A stretch of 19,317 nucleotides of DNA, taken from positions 1-19,317 of the forward strand of contig DATHII010000206.1 in assembly GCA_035316885.1 (NCBI GenBank), in the 5' to 3' direction. Below, piece by piece: positions 1 through 6,697 of the stretch. Under the pieces are notes generated by a model. That model saw only the letters and a program-made list of their open reading frames with translations. It ran no database searches and was not told where the DNA came from. The position numbers and the translations under genes are program-made. Numbering within the stretch: the stretch's first letter is position 1; each line of letters opens with the position of its first letter. This DNA is from DASRTE01 sp035316885. Its GTDB lineage: Bacteria; Actinomycetota; Actinomycetes; Jiangellales; Jiangellaceae.

Positions 1-944
1 CGGCGCTCCCCCGGGTCGGGATCCGCCGGGCCGTCGGCCCGCATCTCGGCGACGACGTACTCGCGCAGCCAGGCGCGGAACTCCGGCCCGAGGTCGGACC
101 GCTCGGCCGCGAGCCGGACCGTTGTCCGCAAGTAGTCGAGACGGTCACCGGTGTCGTAGCGCCGGCCGCGGAACACGACAGCACGCACGCCACCACCCTT
201 GTCGGCGGGCATCGTGATGAGCGTCTTGAGCGCGTCGGTGAGCTGGATCTCGCCTCCGCGCCCGGGTCCCGTGTCGCGGAGCACGTCGAACACCGCGGGG
301 TCGAGCACGTAGCGGCCGATGATCGCCAGGTTGCTCGGCGCCTCGGCCGGGTCCGGCTTCTCGACCAGGTCGGTGACCTCGACCACGCCGTCGTCCGGTT
401 CGCCGGAGACGGCGGCGCATCCGTAGAGATGGATCTGGCTCGGATCGACCTCGATCAGCGCGACCACACTGCCGCCATGCTGGCGCTGGACGTCGAGCAT
501 CGCCGGCAGCAGGGGGTCGCGGCTGTCGATGAGGTCGTCGCCGAGCAGCACGGCGAACGGCTGGTCGCCGACGTGTCGGACACCGCACAGCACGGCATGA
601 CCGAGGCCGAGTGGGTCGCCCTGGCGGACGTAGTGGATGTCGGCCAGCACCTGCGACTTCCGTACGCGCTCGAGCAGTGCGCGATCGCCCTTCGCCTCCA
701 GCGCCGCCTCGAGCTCCCAGGCCCGGTCGAAGTGGTCCTCGAGCGAGCGCTTGTTGCGCCCCGTGACGAACAGGACGTCGTCGAGACCCGCGGCCACGGC
801 TTCCTCGACGACGTACTGGATGGCCGGCTTGTCGACGACCGGCAGCATCTCCTTGGGCGTGGCCTTCGTCGCCGGTAGGAAACGGGTACCGAGGCCGGCT
901 GTCGGGATGACCGCCTTGGTCACGGAGCCTGGCGGGGAGGTCAT
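1..944 (-). CDS. galU: UTP--glucose-1-phosphate uridylyltransferase (3' end off window)
   Basis: Makes UDP-glucose from glucose-1-phosphate and UTP in the cytoplasm; UDP-glucose feeds cell-wall, glycolipid and trehalose synthesis. The reading frame starts at an ATG at 944 and stays open to the left edge, giving about 314 codons. GalU proteins are usually about 300 residues, so only the extreme C-terminus should be missing. The N-terminal nucleotide-binding signature is clear (PTAGLGTRFLPATKATPKEM, residues 15-33), followed by the VDKP motif (37-40), a DD metal/nucleotide-loop region (LLGDDL) and a late YDTGDRLDYL motif typical of the sugar-nucleotide-binding end. A TATGGT box lies exactly 6 bases before the ATG with no Shine-Dalgarno, so the mRNA is probably leaderless. 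The gene diverges from the folate cyclo-ligase gene. Family assignment is confident from the conserved motifs. Confidence 0.95.
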   Translation of the reverse strand, partial: MTSPPGSVTKAVIPTAGLGTRFLPATKATPKEMLPVVDKPAIQYVVEEAVAAGLDDVLFVTGRNKRSLEDHFDRAWELEAALEAKGDRALLERVRKSQVLADIHYVRQGDPLGLGHAVLCGVRHVGDQPFAVLLGDDLIDSRDPLLPAMLDVQRQHGGSVVALIEVDPSQIHLYGCAAVSGEPDDGVVEVTDLVEKPDPAEAPSNLAIIGRYVLDPAVFDVLRDTGPGRGGEIQLTDALKTLITMPADKGGGVRAVVFRGRRYDTGDRLDYLRTTVRLAAERSDLGPEFRAWLREYVVAEMRADGPADPDPGER

Positions 945-992
945 GGCGTCACCATAGTTGGCGCAAAGCGCCGCTGACGTACGGTGGCGGGC
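945..992. promoter_or_regulatory. Divergent promoter region galU / folate cyclo-ligase with a 13-bp palindrome
   Basis: Two -10-like hexamers face outwards. TATGGT on the minus strand (956-951) is 6 bases before the galU ATG. TACGGT on the plus strand (980-985) is 7 bases before the GTG at 993 and has a TTGGCG -35-like hexamer (958-963) at 16-base spacing. Between them is a perfect inverted repeat GGCGC-AAA-GCGCC (960-972), placed to overlap the plus-strand -35 and lie just upstream of the minus-strand -10. The boxes are seen directly; promoter and operator functions are inference. Confidence 0.5.
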
Positions 993-1601
993 GTGGTGGG
1001 CACCGGTCGCGGCGATGTGACGCAGGCCAAGCGCGCGCTGCGCCGCCGCGTACTCGATACTCGGGCCGACTTTGACGCCCGGGCGCTCTCCCGAGCGGCG
1101 CGCGGCCTGCGCGACGTGGTCATGGCGACACCGGAGATCGCCGCGGCCAGCGCAGTCGCGGCACACGTCTCAGTGGGACGCGAGCCCGGCACCGGACCAT
1201 TGATCGAGGCCCTGTCCGAAGCCGGCATCGAGGTGCTGCTGCCGCTGCTCGAACCGGACGGCGCACTGGACTGGGCCCGTTACGAAGGTCCGCACGCGCT
1301 CGTATCGGCGGCCCGCGGCCTGCTCGAGCCGACCGGAGAACCGCTCGGCCAGGGCGCTGTCACGTCGGTAGACGTAGTGATCGTTCCCGGCCTGGCCGTG
1401 GACCGGGCCGGCGTGCGGCTCGGCCGCGGCGGCGGCTCGTACGACCGGGTGTTGGCCGGAGTGGCCGGCCGTGCTTTCACCTGCGTCCTCCTGCACGACG
1501 GCGAGGTGCTGGACATGCCCGTGCCCAGGGAACGGCACGACGTGCCCGTGGCCGCGGCAGCGACACCGTCCGCGCTCCACCGTCTCGGCAGCATGCGGTA
1601 G
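993..1601 (+). CDS. 5-formyltetrahydrofolate cyclo-ligase
   Basis: Converts 5-formyltetrahydrofolate to 5,10-methenyltetrahydrofolate using ATP, returning a storage or dead-end folate to one-carbon metabolism in the cytoplasm. Evidence is the N-terminal AKRALRRRVLDTR helix, which matches the family's K..LR..hl..R start, a PTGEPLG segment, and the ATP/Mg-binding hallmark RLGRGGGSYDR, where Ser replaces the usual first Tyr of GYYDR. The length, about 200 residues, is normal. The start is uncertain. A GTG at 984 would overlap the -10 box, GTG 993 fits a leaderless transcript, and GTG 1017 would give a protein starting MTQAKRALRR, which matches many homologues. It is convergent with the penicillin-acylase gene, 16 bases away. 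This family sits next to galU and an FmdB gene in mycobacteria too. Confidence 0.9.
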   Translation: MVGTGRGDVTQAKRALRRRVLDTRADFDARALSRAARGLRDVVMATPEIAAASAVAAHVSVGREPGTGPLIEALSEAGIEVLLPLLEPDGALDWARYEGPHALVSAARGLLEPTGEPLGQGAVTSVDVVIVPGLAVDRAGVRLGRGGGSYDRVLAGVAGRAFTCVLLHDGEVLDMPVPRERHDVPVAAAATPSALHRLGSMR

Positions 1602-1617
1602 GAGCCGCGCCGTGTGC

Positions 1618-4161
1618 TCAGTCGTCGGCGGGCGTCAGTGTCAGCGTGTCCACCGCCTCGTCACGGATCGTCTCCTCGTCCCAGCGCATCGGCAGGGTCT
1701 GCCCGGTCCGCCAGAGGTCGGTCTGGTCGCCATAGTGCTCGTGGTACGCATGGCCGCTGACACCGGTAAGGTCGATCCACCGTGACTCGTCGAGGTCGGC
1801 CAGGTCGACGACCATCCGCATGGACGGCACCCAGTCGGTCTCGAAGCCGTCCGGTGCGGTCCAGCCGGTCGCCTGGACGATCGACTCTCCGCCCCCGACC
1901 TCGACCGGTCCGCGATTGACCAGCGCCTCGATCGGGCCGATGCCGGAGGTGCCGAACGTCGCGTCGGTAAGCGTCAGGGCGTGCAGGCGGCCCCACGCCC
2001 AGCCTGACGGGTCCTTGCCCTGGCGCCGAGTCATCTCGTCGCGGCCGTCGCGCACCGCCTGTTCGAGGATCGTGTCACGGGTCTCGACGACATCCTCGGT
2101 CGTGACGTCGTCCCAGTAGGGGTCGTCGGGACTGTCCAGGAGATTCCGGACGACCTCGAACCAGCGGCCGCCACCACCGGGCCGGCGGTCCTCGGGCAGA
2201 TCGTCGTGGAAGGTCAGTGCGAGCAGGTTCCGCCACACGGCGTTGAAGTAGGCCGCGGCCGCCGAGTCGGGCGGCTGCATATAGTCCCACTCGCGCAGCA
2301 GGTCGAGCCCGTCGCTGTAGTAGTCGCCCAGCCCGTCGATGTCGAGCAGGACGGGGACGAGAACCTCGGCGTTGACGCTGTGGCTGTCCATCTGGATCTC
2401 GACCATCGCGTCGGCGTCGAGCGGGCCGGCGTCCTCGACGAGTTCCCGGATCCGCTGGGCCCGCTGTCCGTAGTCGAAGTCGTGCGTGAGCAGGAACGGG
2501 TACGCCTCGCTGGTCACCGGCTGGTTCGCCGTGACGACAAGTCCCTCGTCGGGATCGATCACGCTCGGCAGGGCGGCGAACGGGATGTCCCCGACCCACT
2601 CGTACGCCTCGGTCCAGCCGGGCACGGGCCACCGGCCGTCACCGGACCGCCGGATCGGGATGCGGCCAGGTGCCTGGTAGCCGATGTTTCCGTCGACGTC
2701 GGCGTAGACCAGGTTCTGCGCCGGTACCTCGAACAGGCTCGCCGCCTCGCGGAAGCCGTCCCAGTCCTCGGCCGCGTTGAGCAGGAAGATCGCATCCGCC
2801 GTTCGGCCGGGCTCGAGGGCCGTCCACTTCAGCGCGACCCCGTAGCCGTCACCGCGGGACGGTGCCCCGGACTCGACCGGCGCCTCCTGCCCGACGTCGC
2901 GCAACTCCCCGCTCTGGTCGGAGAGCAACGGGCCGTGCCGGGTCGATCGGATGGTCACCGTGACCGGATCGCCGCCGGCGACCGCGATCTGCTCCTCACG
3001 GACGTCCATCGCGACCATCTCGTCGCCGACGAGGTACGAGTCGTCGTCGATCTGCTCGAGATAGAGGTCGGTCACGTCCGGCGCGAGGTTCGTGAACCCC
3101 CACGCGATCCGGGCGTTGTGACCGATGACGACGCCGGGTACGCCGGAGAACGACGAACCTGCCACTTCGAACGGGCACCCGCTTCCCACGGTGCGGCAGT
3201 GCAGCCCAACCTGGTACCAGATCGACGGCATCGCGGGGCCGAGGTGTGGGTCGTTGACCAGCATCGGAGCACCACTGACCGTCCTCGATCCGTCGACCAC
3301 CCAGGAGTTCGAGCCGACCCCCTCGCCCTCGCCGAACAGCGCAGGGACGGTACCGGCCGCGGCCGACACGCGGCGCAGAGCGGCGGCAGTCTCCTCGGGC
3401 AGCGGATGCGCCGGCGCCACGCGCGCCGCCGCGTCACGCACGGACGTTCCGACCGAGATGTACTTGTCGTCGACGATGGGCGCGTTCACTTCGAAGGGGT
3501 AGGCGGGGTAGAGCTGCTCGATCCGCTCCGGCGGGAGCTCGGCCGCCAGCAGCGCGCGATCTATCTCGTCCTCCATGTTGCTGCGCAGATCCCAGGCCAT
3601 CGCCTTGAGCCACGACAGCGTGTCCACCGGTCCCCACGGTTCGGGGGTGTTGTCGCCGCCGGTGATGCCGAGCAGCGTGTAGGCGAGGCCCAGCTCGCCA
3701 CCGGAGCGGCCGTCGAGCCAGGCGTTGACACCGTCTGCGTACGCCTCCAGATACCGGCGCGTGACGGGGCTCAACAGCGGGAGTTCCTGCTCGGCGACCC
3801 GTCGCCAGCCGAGAGTCCGGACGAACGCGTCCGTCTCGACCTGGTCCTCCCCGAACAGCTCGGCGAGGCGGCCAGCGGTGACGTGGCGGCGGAAGTCCAT
3901 CTCCCAGAACCGGTCCTGCGCGTGGACGTAGCCCTGCGCTCGGAACAGGTCCTCGGCGGTGTCGGCGTAGATCTGCGGGACGCCGTGCTCGTCCCGGATC
4001 ACCTCCACATCCGCGCGCAACCCGGGCAGCGCCACGCCGCCGTCGTAGTCCGGGAACGGACGGCGGACCGACCACACCACGAACGCCGTTCCGGCGAGCA
4101 GGGCGAGGACGACGACTCCGGCGACGACGGACAAACCGACCCTGAGGCGGCGGCGAGTCAC
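1618..4161 (-). CDS. Penicillin acylase (S45) family Ntn hydrolase, membrane-anchored
   Basis: An 847-residue amidase of the penicillin G acylase / acyl-homoserine-lactone acylase superfamily, made as a precursor that self-cleaves into alpha and beta chains. A basic N-terminus and one hydrophobic segment (about residues 9-30) place the rest outside the membrane. The alpha chain shows VEVIRDEHGVPQIYA (52-66) and the AQGYVHAQDRFWEMDFRR block (75-92). Cleavage is predicted at G283-S284 in GVGSNSW, making Ser284 the nucleophile. The beta chain has NDPHLG, VIGHNARIAWGFTN, and an ANQPV motif near the oxyanion-hole Asn. The GTG at 4161 was chosen because everything upstream in frame overlaps the divergent gene, and because TACCCT lies exactly 6 bases before it (leaderless layout). 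The substrate cannot be told from sequence: beta-lactam, AHL and other acyl-amides are all possible. Confidence 0.9.
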   Translation of the reverse strand: MTRRRLRVGLSVVAGVVVLALLAGTAFVVWSVRRPFPDYDGGVALPGLRADVEVIRDEHGVPQIYADTAEDLFRAQGYVHAQDRFWEMDFRRHVTAGRLAELFGEDQVETDAFVRTLGWRRVAEQELPLLSPVTRRYLEAYADGVNAWLDGRSGGELGLAYTLLGITGGDNTPEPWGPVDTLSWLKAMAWDLRSNMEDEIDRALLAAELPPERIEQLYPAYPFEVNAPIVDDKYISVGTSVRDAAARVAPAHPLPEETAAALRRVSAAAGTVPALFGEGEGVGSNSWVVDGSRTVSGAPMLVNDPHLGPAMPSIWYQVGLHCRTVGSGCPFEVAGSSFSGVPGVVIGHNARIAWGFTNLAPDVTDLYLEQIDDDSYLVGDEMVAMDVREEQIAVAGGDPVTVTIRSTRHGPLLSDQSGELRDVGQEAPVESGAPSRGDGYGVALKWTALEPGRTADAIFLLNAAEDWDGFREAASLFEVPAQNLVYADVDGNIGYQAPGRIPIRRSGDGRWPVPGWTEAYEWVGDIPFAALPSVIDPDEGLVVTANQPVTSEAYPFLLTHDFDYGQRAQRIRELVEDAGPLDADAMVEIQMDSHSVNAEVLVPVLLDIDGLGDYYSDGLDLLREWDYMQPPDSAAAAYFNAVWRNLLALTFHDDLPEDRRPGGGGRWFEVVRNLLDSPDDPYWDDVTTEDVVETRDTILEQAVRDGRDEMTRRQGKDPSGWAWGRLHALTLTDATFGTSGIGPIEALVNRGPVEVGGGESIVQATGWTAPDGFETDWVPSMRMVVDLADLDESRWIDLTGVSGHAYHEHYGDQTDLWRTGQTLPMRWDEETIRDEAVDTLTLTPADD

Positions 4162-4227
4162 CGGGCAAGGGTAGGCGACCTCGCCAAGATGATCGCGCAG
4201 CGTGCCCCGGAGGACGATGATGCTCCC
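4162..4227. promoter_or_regulatory. Divergent promoter region, acylase / repeat-protein operon
   Basis: On the minus strand TACCCT (4173-4168) is followed by 6 bases and then the GTG of the acylase gene. On the plus strand GATGAT (4216-4221) is followed by 6 bases and then ATG 4228. Both match the position of a -10 box for a leaderless start, although GATGAT lacks the first T. A GGAGGA at 4209-4214 is 13 bases from ATG 4228, rather far for a ribosome binding site. No convincing -35 was seen on either strand. Confidence 0.4.
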
Positions 4228-4911
4228 ATGGACGGTCAGGTGCCGCCGCCCGGGCGCAGTGCGCCCGCCTCTCGCAATTCCGCCTCTGGCGTCGACCTGG
4301 TCGCCGGAGCAGCAGCGATCGGCGCGGAGATGGCCGCCGGTGTGGCCGGTGCAGTGGTGGGCACGCTGGAGGCGGCCGGCCGTCACCTCGGCCGGCCCGT
4401 CGCCGGTCTGGCCCGGGCCGTCGGTGGCGGCCCCGTGGGCACCCGCATCGGCAGGACGGCGACCCGGATCGCCGACCGCGGTCGGGCGGAGCGCCTACGC
4501 GCCGAGGCCGATCTCGCGCGACTGCTCGATGCCATCGTTCCCGAGGTCGTCCGGGCCATGATGACCCGCATCGACCTGAACCAGATCGCTGCCGACATCG
4601 ATGTCGACGTGATCGCACGGCGGATCGACGTCGACGCCGTGATCGCGCGCGTCGACCTCGTCGGCATCACAGAGGACATCCTCGACCGCATCGACCTGCC
4701 GGAGATCATCAGGGAGTCCGCGGGCTCCATGACGACCGAGGCCGTCCACGATGTCCGGATGACCGGCATCGGTGCCGACGAGGCGGTCAGCCGCGTGGTC
4801 GACCGGCTGCTGCGCAGGCGCGGTGCGCGCCGTACTGCAGCGCCGGGTCAACAGACCGACGGGTTCACGGAAGCGGTCGAGCGGGACCGGCAGGAGGATC
4901 CCTTCCCGTGA
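4228..4911 (+). CDS. Hypothetical protein with 9-residue I-D repeats, paired with RDD protein
   Basis: A 227-residue protein of unknown function. Residues 21-70 are Ala/Gly-rich and weakly amphipathic, and residues 74-100 are basic and helical. A short tandem repeat follows in which an Ile/Val-Asp pair recurs at 115, 124, 133 and 142 (period 9) and again at 155, with units such as IDVDVIARR and IDVDAVIARV. After it comes a conserved-looking tail, IDLPEIIRES...TTEAV...GIGADEAVSRVVDRLLRRR, and then a polar C-terminus. I recognise this layout as an actinobacterial family commonly encoded beside RDD membrane proteins, but know no function for it. The TGA overlaps the GTG of the next gene (GTGA), so the two are translationally coupled. 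An in-frame ATG at 4189 is an alternative start; 4228 was preferred because of the GATGAT box 6 bases before it. No cysteines, signal peptide or clear membrane span were seen. Confidence 0.8.
   Translation: MDGQVPPPGRSAPASRNSASGVDLVAGAAAIGAEMAAGVAGAVVGTLEAAGRHLGRPVAGLARAVGGGPVGTRIGRTATRIADRGRAERLRAEADLARLLDAIVPEVVRAMMTRIDLNQIAADIDVDVIARRIDVDAVIARVDLVGITEDILDRIDLPEIIRESAGSMTTEAVHDVRMTGIGADEAVSRVVDRLLRRRGARRTAAPGQQTDGFTEAVERDRQEDPFP
4570..4719 (+). repeat. 27-base coding repeat (9-residue Ile-Asp units)
   Basis: Within the repeat protein, ATCGA-type units recur every 27 bases (starting at 4570, 4597, 4624 and 4651), with a last unit at 4690 after a 39-base step. Each codes for Ile/Val-Asp followed by an aliphatic/acidic stretch ending in Arg or Asp. 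The units are diverged at the nucleotide level, so this is an old protein repeat and not a recent DNA duplication. Confidence 0.7.
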
Positions 4912-5423
4912 CAGCGCGCGTGTCACCAATCCCACACGCCGCGCGCCCATTCCAGGGCCGACGGGCGGGGTTGGTCACCAGGACGCTGGCAGCCGTGGTC
5001 GACCTGGTGGTCGTGGTCACCGCCTTCTGGCTCGGCTATGCCGCCGTGTCGGGGGTGCTGTTCGCCATGGAGCCCGCCGGCTTCCAGTTCCCTGACGTGG
5101 CCCTGGGTCCCTGGGTCGCCGCCGAGTACGTGCTCGCGGTCGGGTACCTGACGCTGCGCTGGTCGACCTCCGGGCGCACCGTCGGCGCCCTGGTCATGGG
5201 ACTTCGCGTGCTCAATCGCAACGGTTCCCGGATGCGGCCCGTGGGTGCCCTGCTGAGGGCCATATTCTGTGTCACGTTCCCGTTCGGCCTGTTGTGGATC
5301 GTCGTCAGCGCGGAGAACCGGTCGCTGCAGGATCTCGTACTCCGGACGTCGGTCATCTACGACTGGCACCGTCGGGTACGCCCAGCCCTCGAGCCGGCGG
5401 CGGCGAGCGAAGGTCCCGCTTAG
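4908..5423 (+). CDS. RDD family membrane protein
   Basis: A 171-residue integral membrane protein of the RDD family, small proteins of mostly unknown role; a few members are linked to cation or proton exchange. The family pattern is visible: AGLVTRTLAAVVDLVVV near the N-terminus (Arg and Asp of the RDD name), the GRTVGALVMGLRV loop, then LLRAIFCVTFPFGLLWIVVSAENRSLQDLVLRTSVIYDW with the third conserved Asp. About three hydrophobic segments are seen (near residues 28-47, 67-82 and 113-132). The start is GTG at 4908, which overlaps the upstream stop by 4 bases; GGAGG at 4893-4897 is 10 bases upstream. The coupling implies that its product works with, or needs equal amounts of, the repeat protein. 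Confidence 0.9.
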   Translation: MTARVSPIPHAARPFQGRRAGLVTRTLAAVVDLVVVVTAFWLGYAAVSGVLFAMEPAGFQFPDVALGPWVAAEYVLAVGYLTLRWSTSGRTVGALVMGLRVLNRNGSRMRPVGALLRAIFCVTFPFGLLWIVVSAENRSLQDLVLRTSVIYDWHRRVRPALEPAAASEGPA

Positions 5424-5530
5424 ACAACGTCCGTGCGCCGCGTGGACAAACACCGGTGTCAGGACGCATCATTGGCAGTCGGGGGTTGTGAGTGCTAACA
5501 GCCCTCGACCGACCCGGAGGATCGACCACC
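5424..5530 (+). promoter_or_regulatory. Promoter and leader of the FmdB/Ruc gene
   Basis: A 107-base gap. TGGACA (5443-5448) and CATCAT (5467-5472) form a possible -35/-10 pair with 18-base spacing, putting the start site inside the CIRCE element. TTGGCA (5472-5477), the left CIRCE arm itself, could instead act as a -35. A perfect 10-bp palindrome ACACCGGTGT (5450-5459) sits in the spacer. GGAGGA (5516-5521) is 9 bases before GTG 5531 and is a good ribosome binding site. Promoter choice is inference. Confidence 0.45.
5472..5498 (+). promoter_or_regulatory. CIRCE operator (HrcA binding site)
   Basis: The sequence reads TTGGCAGTC, then nine bases, then GAGTGCTAA. The CIRCE consensus is TTAGCACTC-N9-GAGTGCTAA, so the right arm is perfect, the left arm matches 7 of 9, and the spacer is exactly 9. 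HrcA represses chaperone genes through this element and releases it on heat shock. Here it overlaps or follows the likely promoter of the zinc-ribbon gene, 32 bases before its GTG, a typical CIRCE position. No HAIR (HspR) motif was seen nearby. Confidence 0.88.
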
Positions 5531-5902
5531 GTGCCCACCTACCAGTACGCCTGCACCTCCTGCGGCGAAGAGCTCGAGGTGGTGCAGAAGTTCACCGACG
5601 ACGCGCTCACTGTGTGTCCGGTGTGCGCGGGCAGGCTCCGCAAGGTGTTCTCGGCCGTGGGCGTCGTGTTCAAGGGGTCCGGCTTCTACCGCACCGACAG
5701 CCGCGCCAAGGAGCCGGTGGGCGCGGCCAACGGAACGCCGGGATCGGCTTCGAGCGGCGAGGGTGCCGCCGCCAGCTCCGGCAACGGCTCGACGAAGGAC
5801 GGCGGCTCGAGCTCCTCGAAGGACACCGGCGGCTCTGGTACGGCGAAGAAGGAGCCCGCCACCGCCTCTTCGTCCAGGTCGAACAGCACCTCGCCGGCCT
5901 AA
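5531..5902 (+). CDS. FmdB-family zinc-ribbon protein, Ruc-like (redox-regulated chaperone candidate)
   Basis: A 123-residue protein with an N-terminal zinc ribbon: MPTYQYAC start, Cys pairs CTSC (C8, C11) and CPVC (C29, C32), then LRKVFSAVGVVFKGSGFYRTDSR, the standard FmdB core. From about residue 65 the tail is low-complexity Ser/Gly/Lys/Ala-rich and probably disordered. M. tuberculosis Rv0991c (Ruc) has this layout and, as known from the literature, is a chaperone activated by oxidation of its zinc cysteines and linked to DnaK. The neighbouring galU and cyclo-ligase genes match the mycobacterial locus. The GTG at 5531 was chosen for the MPTYQY start and the GGAGGA 9 bases upstream. A CIRCE site directly upstream suggests heat-shock control by HrcA, which fits a chaperone. 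That it acts as a chaperone here is inference; the family match is firm. Confidence 0.9.
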   Translation: MPTYQYACTSCGEELEVVQKFTDDALTVCPVCAGRLRKVFSAVGVVFKGSGFYRTDSRAKEPVGAANGTPGSASSGEGAAASSGNGSTKDGGSSSSKDTGGSGTAKKEPATASSSRSNSTSPA

Positions 5903-5995
5903 AGGTCCTCGCAAGCCCTTCCACCGCCTGAAGCTCCCAGTCACGGCTGTGGACAACCGTCTGCCCACGACGGCGAGGCCCTAGCGTCGAGCGGC

Positions 5996-6631
5996 ATGGA
6001 CGACCGGCGCTTCGGTGGCGTGCGGCGTGCTGCGCGCACGATCGCCTGGCACCGCCGACTGTTGGCCGCCGGGCTCGCGGCAGGAGCGGTCGCGCTCGCA
6101 CTGCATGCCGCCGAGCCCCGGCCCGTCCCGACGGTTCCCGCCATCGTCGCCGCGCACGACCTCGCCGGTGGTGCGACGCTGGGGCTGGACGACATCCGCC
6201 TGGTCGAGGTGCCGGCCGGCGCCGTGGCGACGGAAGCGCTGGGCAGCCCGGATGCGGCGGTCGGACGCGTGGTCGCCGGCCCGGTTCGCGCCGGTGAGCC
6301 GCTCACCGACGTCCGGCTGGTCGGTCCCGGCCTGCTCGCCGGCTGGGGCGACGACCTGGTGGCGATGCCGGTCCGGGTCGCCGACCCGGGCGTGGTCGGG
6401 CTGATCCGCCCCGGCGACCGGGTCGACCTGCTGGCCGCACCGGCCTCCGGCGATGGCGAGGCAACGGTCGTCGCAGGACGGGTACCTGTGCTCGCGGTGC
6501 CCGCCCAGCCCGACCAGGGCGTGCTCGCCGAGGGCGCGCTGGTGGTGGTCGCCGCGACGGACAGCCAGGCCGCGGCACTGGCCCAGGCGGCCGTCTCGTC
6601 GCGGCTGGCGGTCGCGGTGCGTTCGGGATGA
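5996..6631 (+). CDS. SAF-domain, CpaB/RcpC-like membrane-anchored protein
   Basis: A 211-residue protein with a basic N-terminus (RRFGGVRRAAR), one hydrophobic segment (about residues 21-39) and an extracytoplasmic SAF domain (about 48-110: VPAIVAAHDLAGGATLGLDDIRLVEVPAG...GRVVAGPVRAGEPLTDVRL). After that comes an RcpC/CpaB-like region (VGLIRPGDRVDLLA, then VLAVPAQ, then ALVVVAATDSQAAALAQA). CpaB proteins take part in Flp/Tad pilus assembly at the inner membrane, but no other tad/flp gene is in the window. Such solitary actinobacterial copies have no proven role that I know of. TAGCGT (5982-5987) lies 8 bases before the ATG, so the leader is absent or nearly so. The spacing of 93 bases from the FmdB gene suggests separate transcription. 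Confidence 0.82.
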   Translation: MDDRRFGGVRRAARTIAWHRRLLAAGLAAGAVALALHAAEPRPVPTVPAIVAAHDLAGGATLGLDDIRLVEVPAGAVATEALGSPDAAVGRVVAGPVRAGEPLTDVRLVGPGLLAGWGDDLVAMPVRVADPGVVGLIRPGDRVDLLAAPASGDGEATVVAGRVPVLAVPAQPDQGVLAEGALVVVAATDSQAAALAQAAVSSRLAVAVRSG

Positions 6632-6691
6632 CCAAGCGGATGTACGACGCTACGGTGGGCCGCCGACTCGCATCGTCGGGTCCACGAGGAG
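6628..6691 (+). promoter_or_regulatory. mscL promoter and ribosome binding site
   Basis: ATGACC (6628-6633) and TACGGT (6651-6656) form a -35/-10 pair with 17-base spacing, overlapping the end of the SAF gene. GAGGAG (6686-6691) ends 6 bases before ATG 6698 and decides that start over an in-frame TTG at 6692. Confidence 0.55.
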
Positions 6692-6697
6692 TTGGTC

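Noticed and set aside
145..878. Overlapping frames on both strands inside galU
   Set aside because: The GalU frame, open from 944 to the window edge, explains the region; the others are Arg-rich or domainless shadows.
1595..1608. GCGG/CCGC inverted repeat between the cyclo-ligase and acylase stops, as a terminator
   Set aside because: Only a 4-bp stem with no U-tract; too weak to call.
2206..4227. Long plus-strand open frame running into the repeat-protein gene (over 670 codons before ATG 4228)
   Set aside because: It is antisense to the acylase gene, whose motifs are unmistakable. The frame is open only because of GC-rich codon bias, and its product shows no domain.
4162..4386. N-terminal extension of the acylase frame
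   Set aside because: It overlaps the divergent repeat-protein gene and precedes the natural basic-plus-hydrophobic anchor that begins at GTG 4161.
5968..5989. CGACG/CGTCG inverted repeat before the SAF gene
   Set aside because: Five-base arms with a 12-base loop are expected by chance in DNA this GC-rich.
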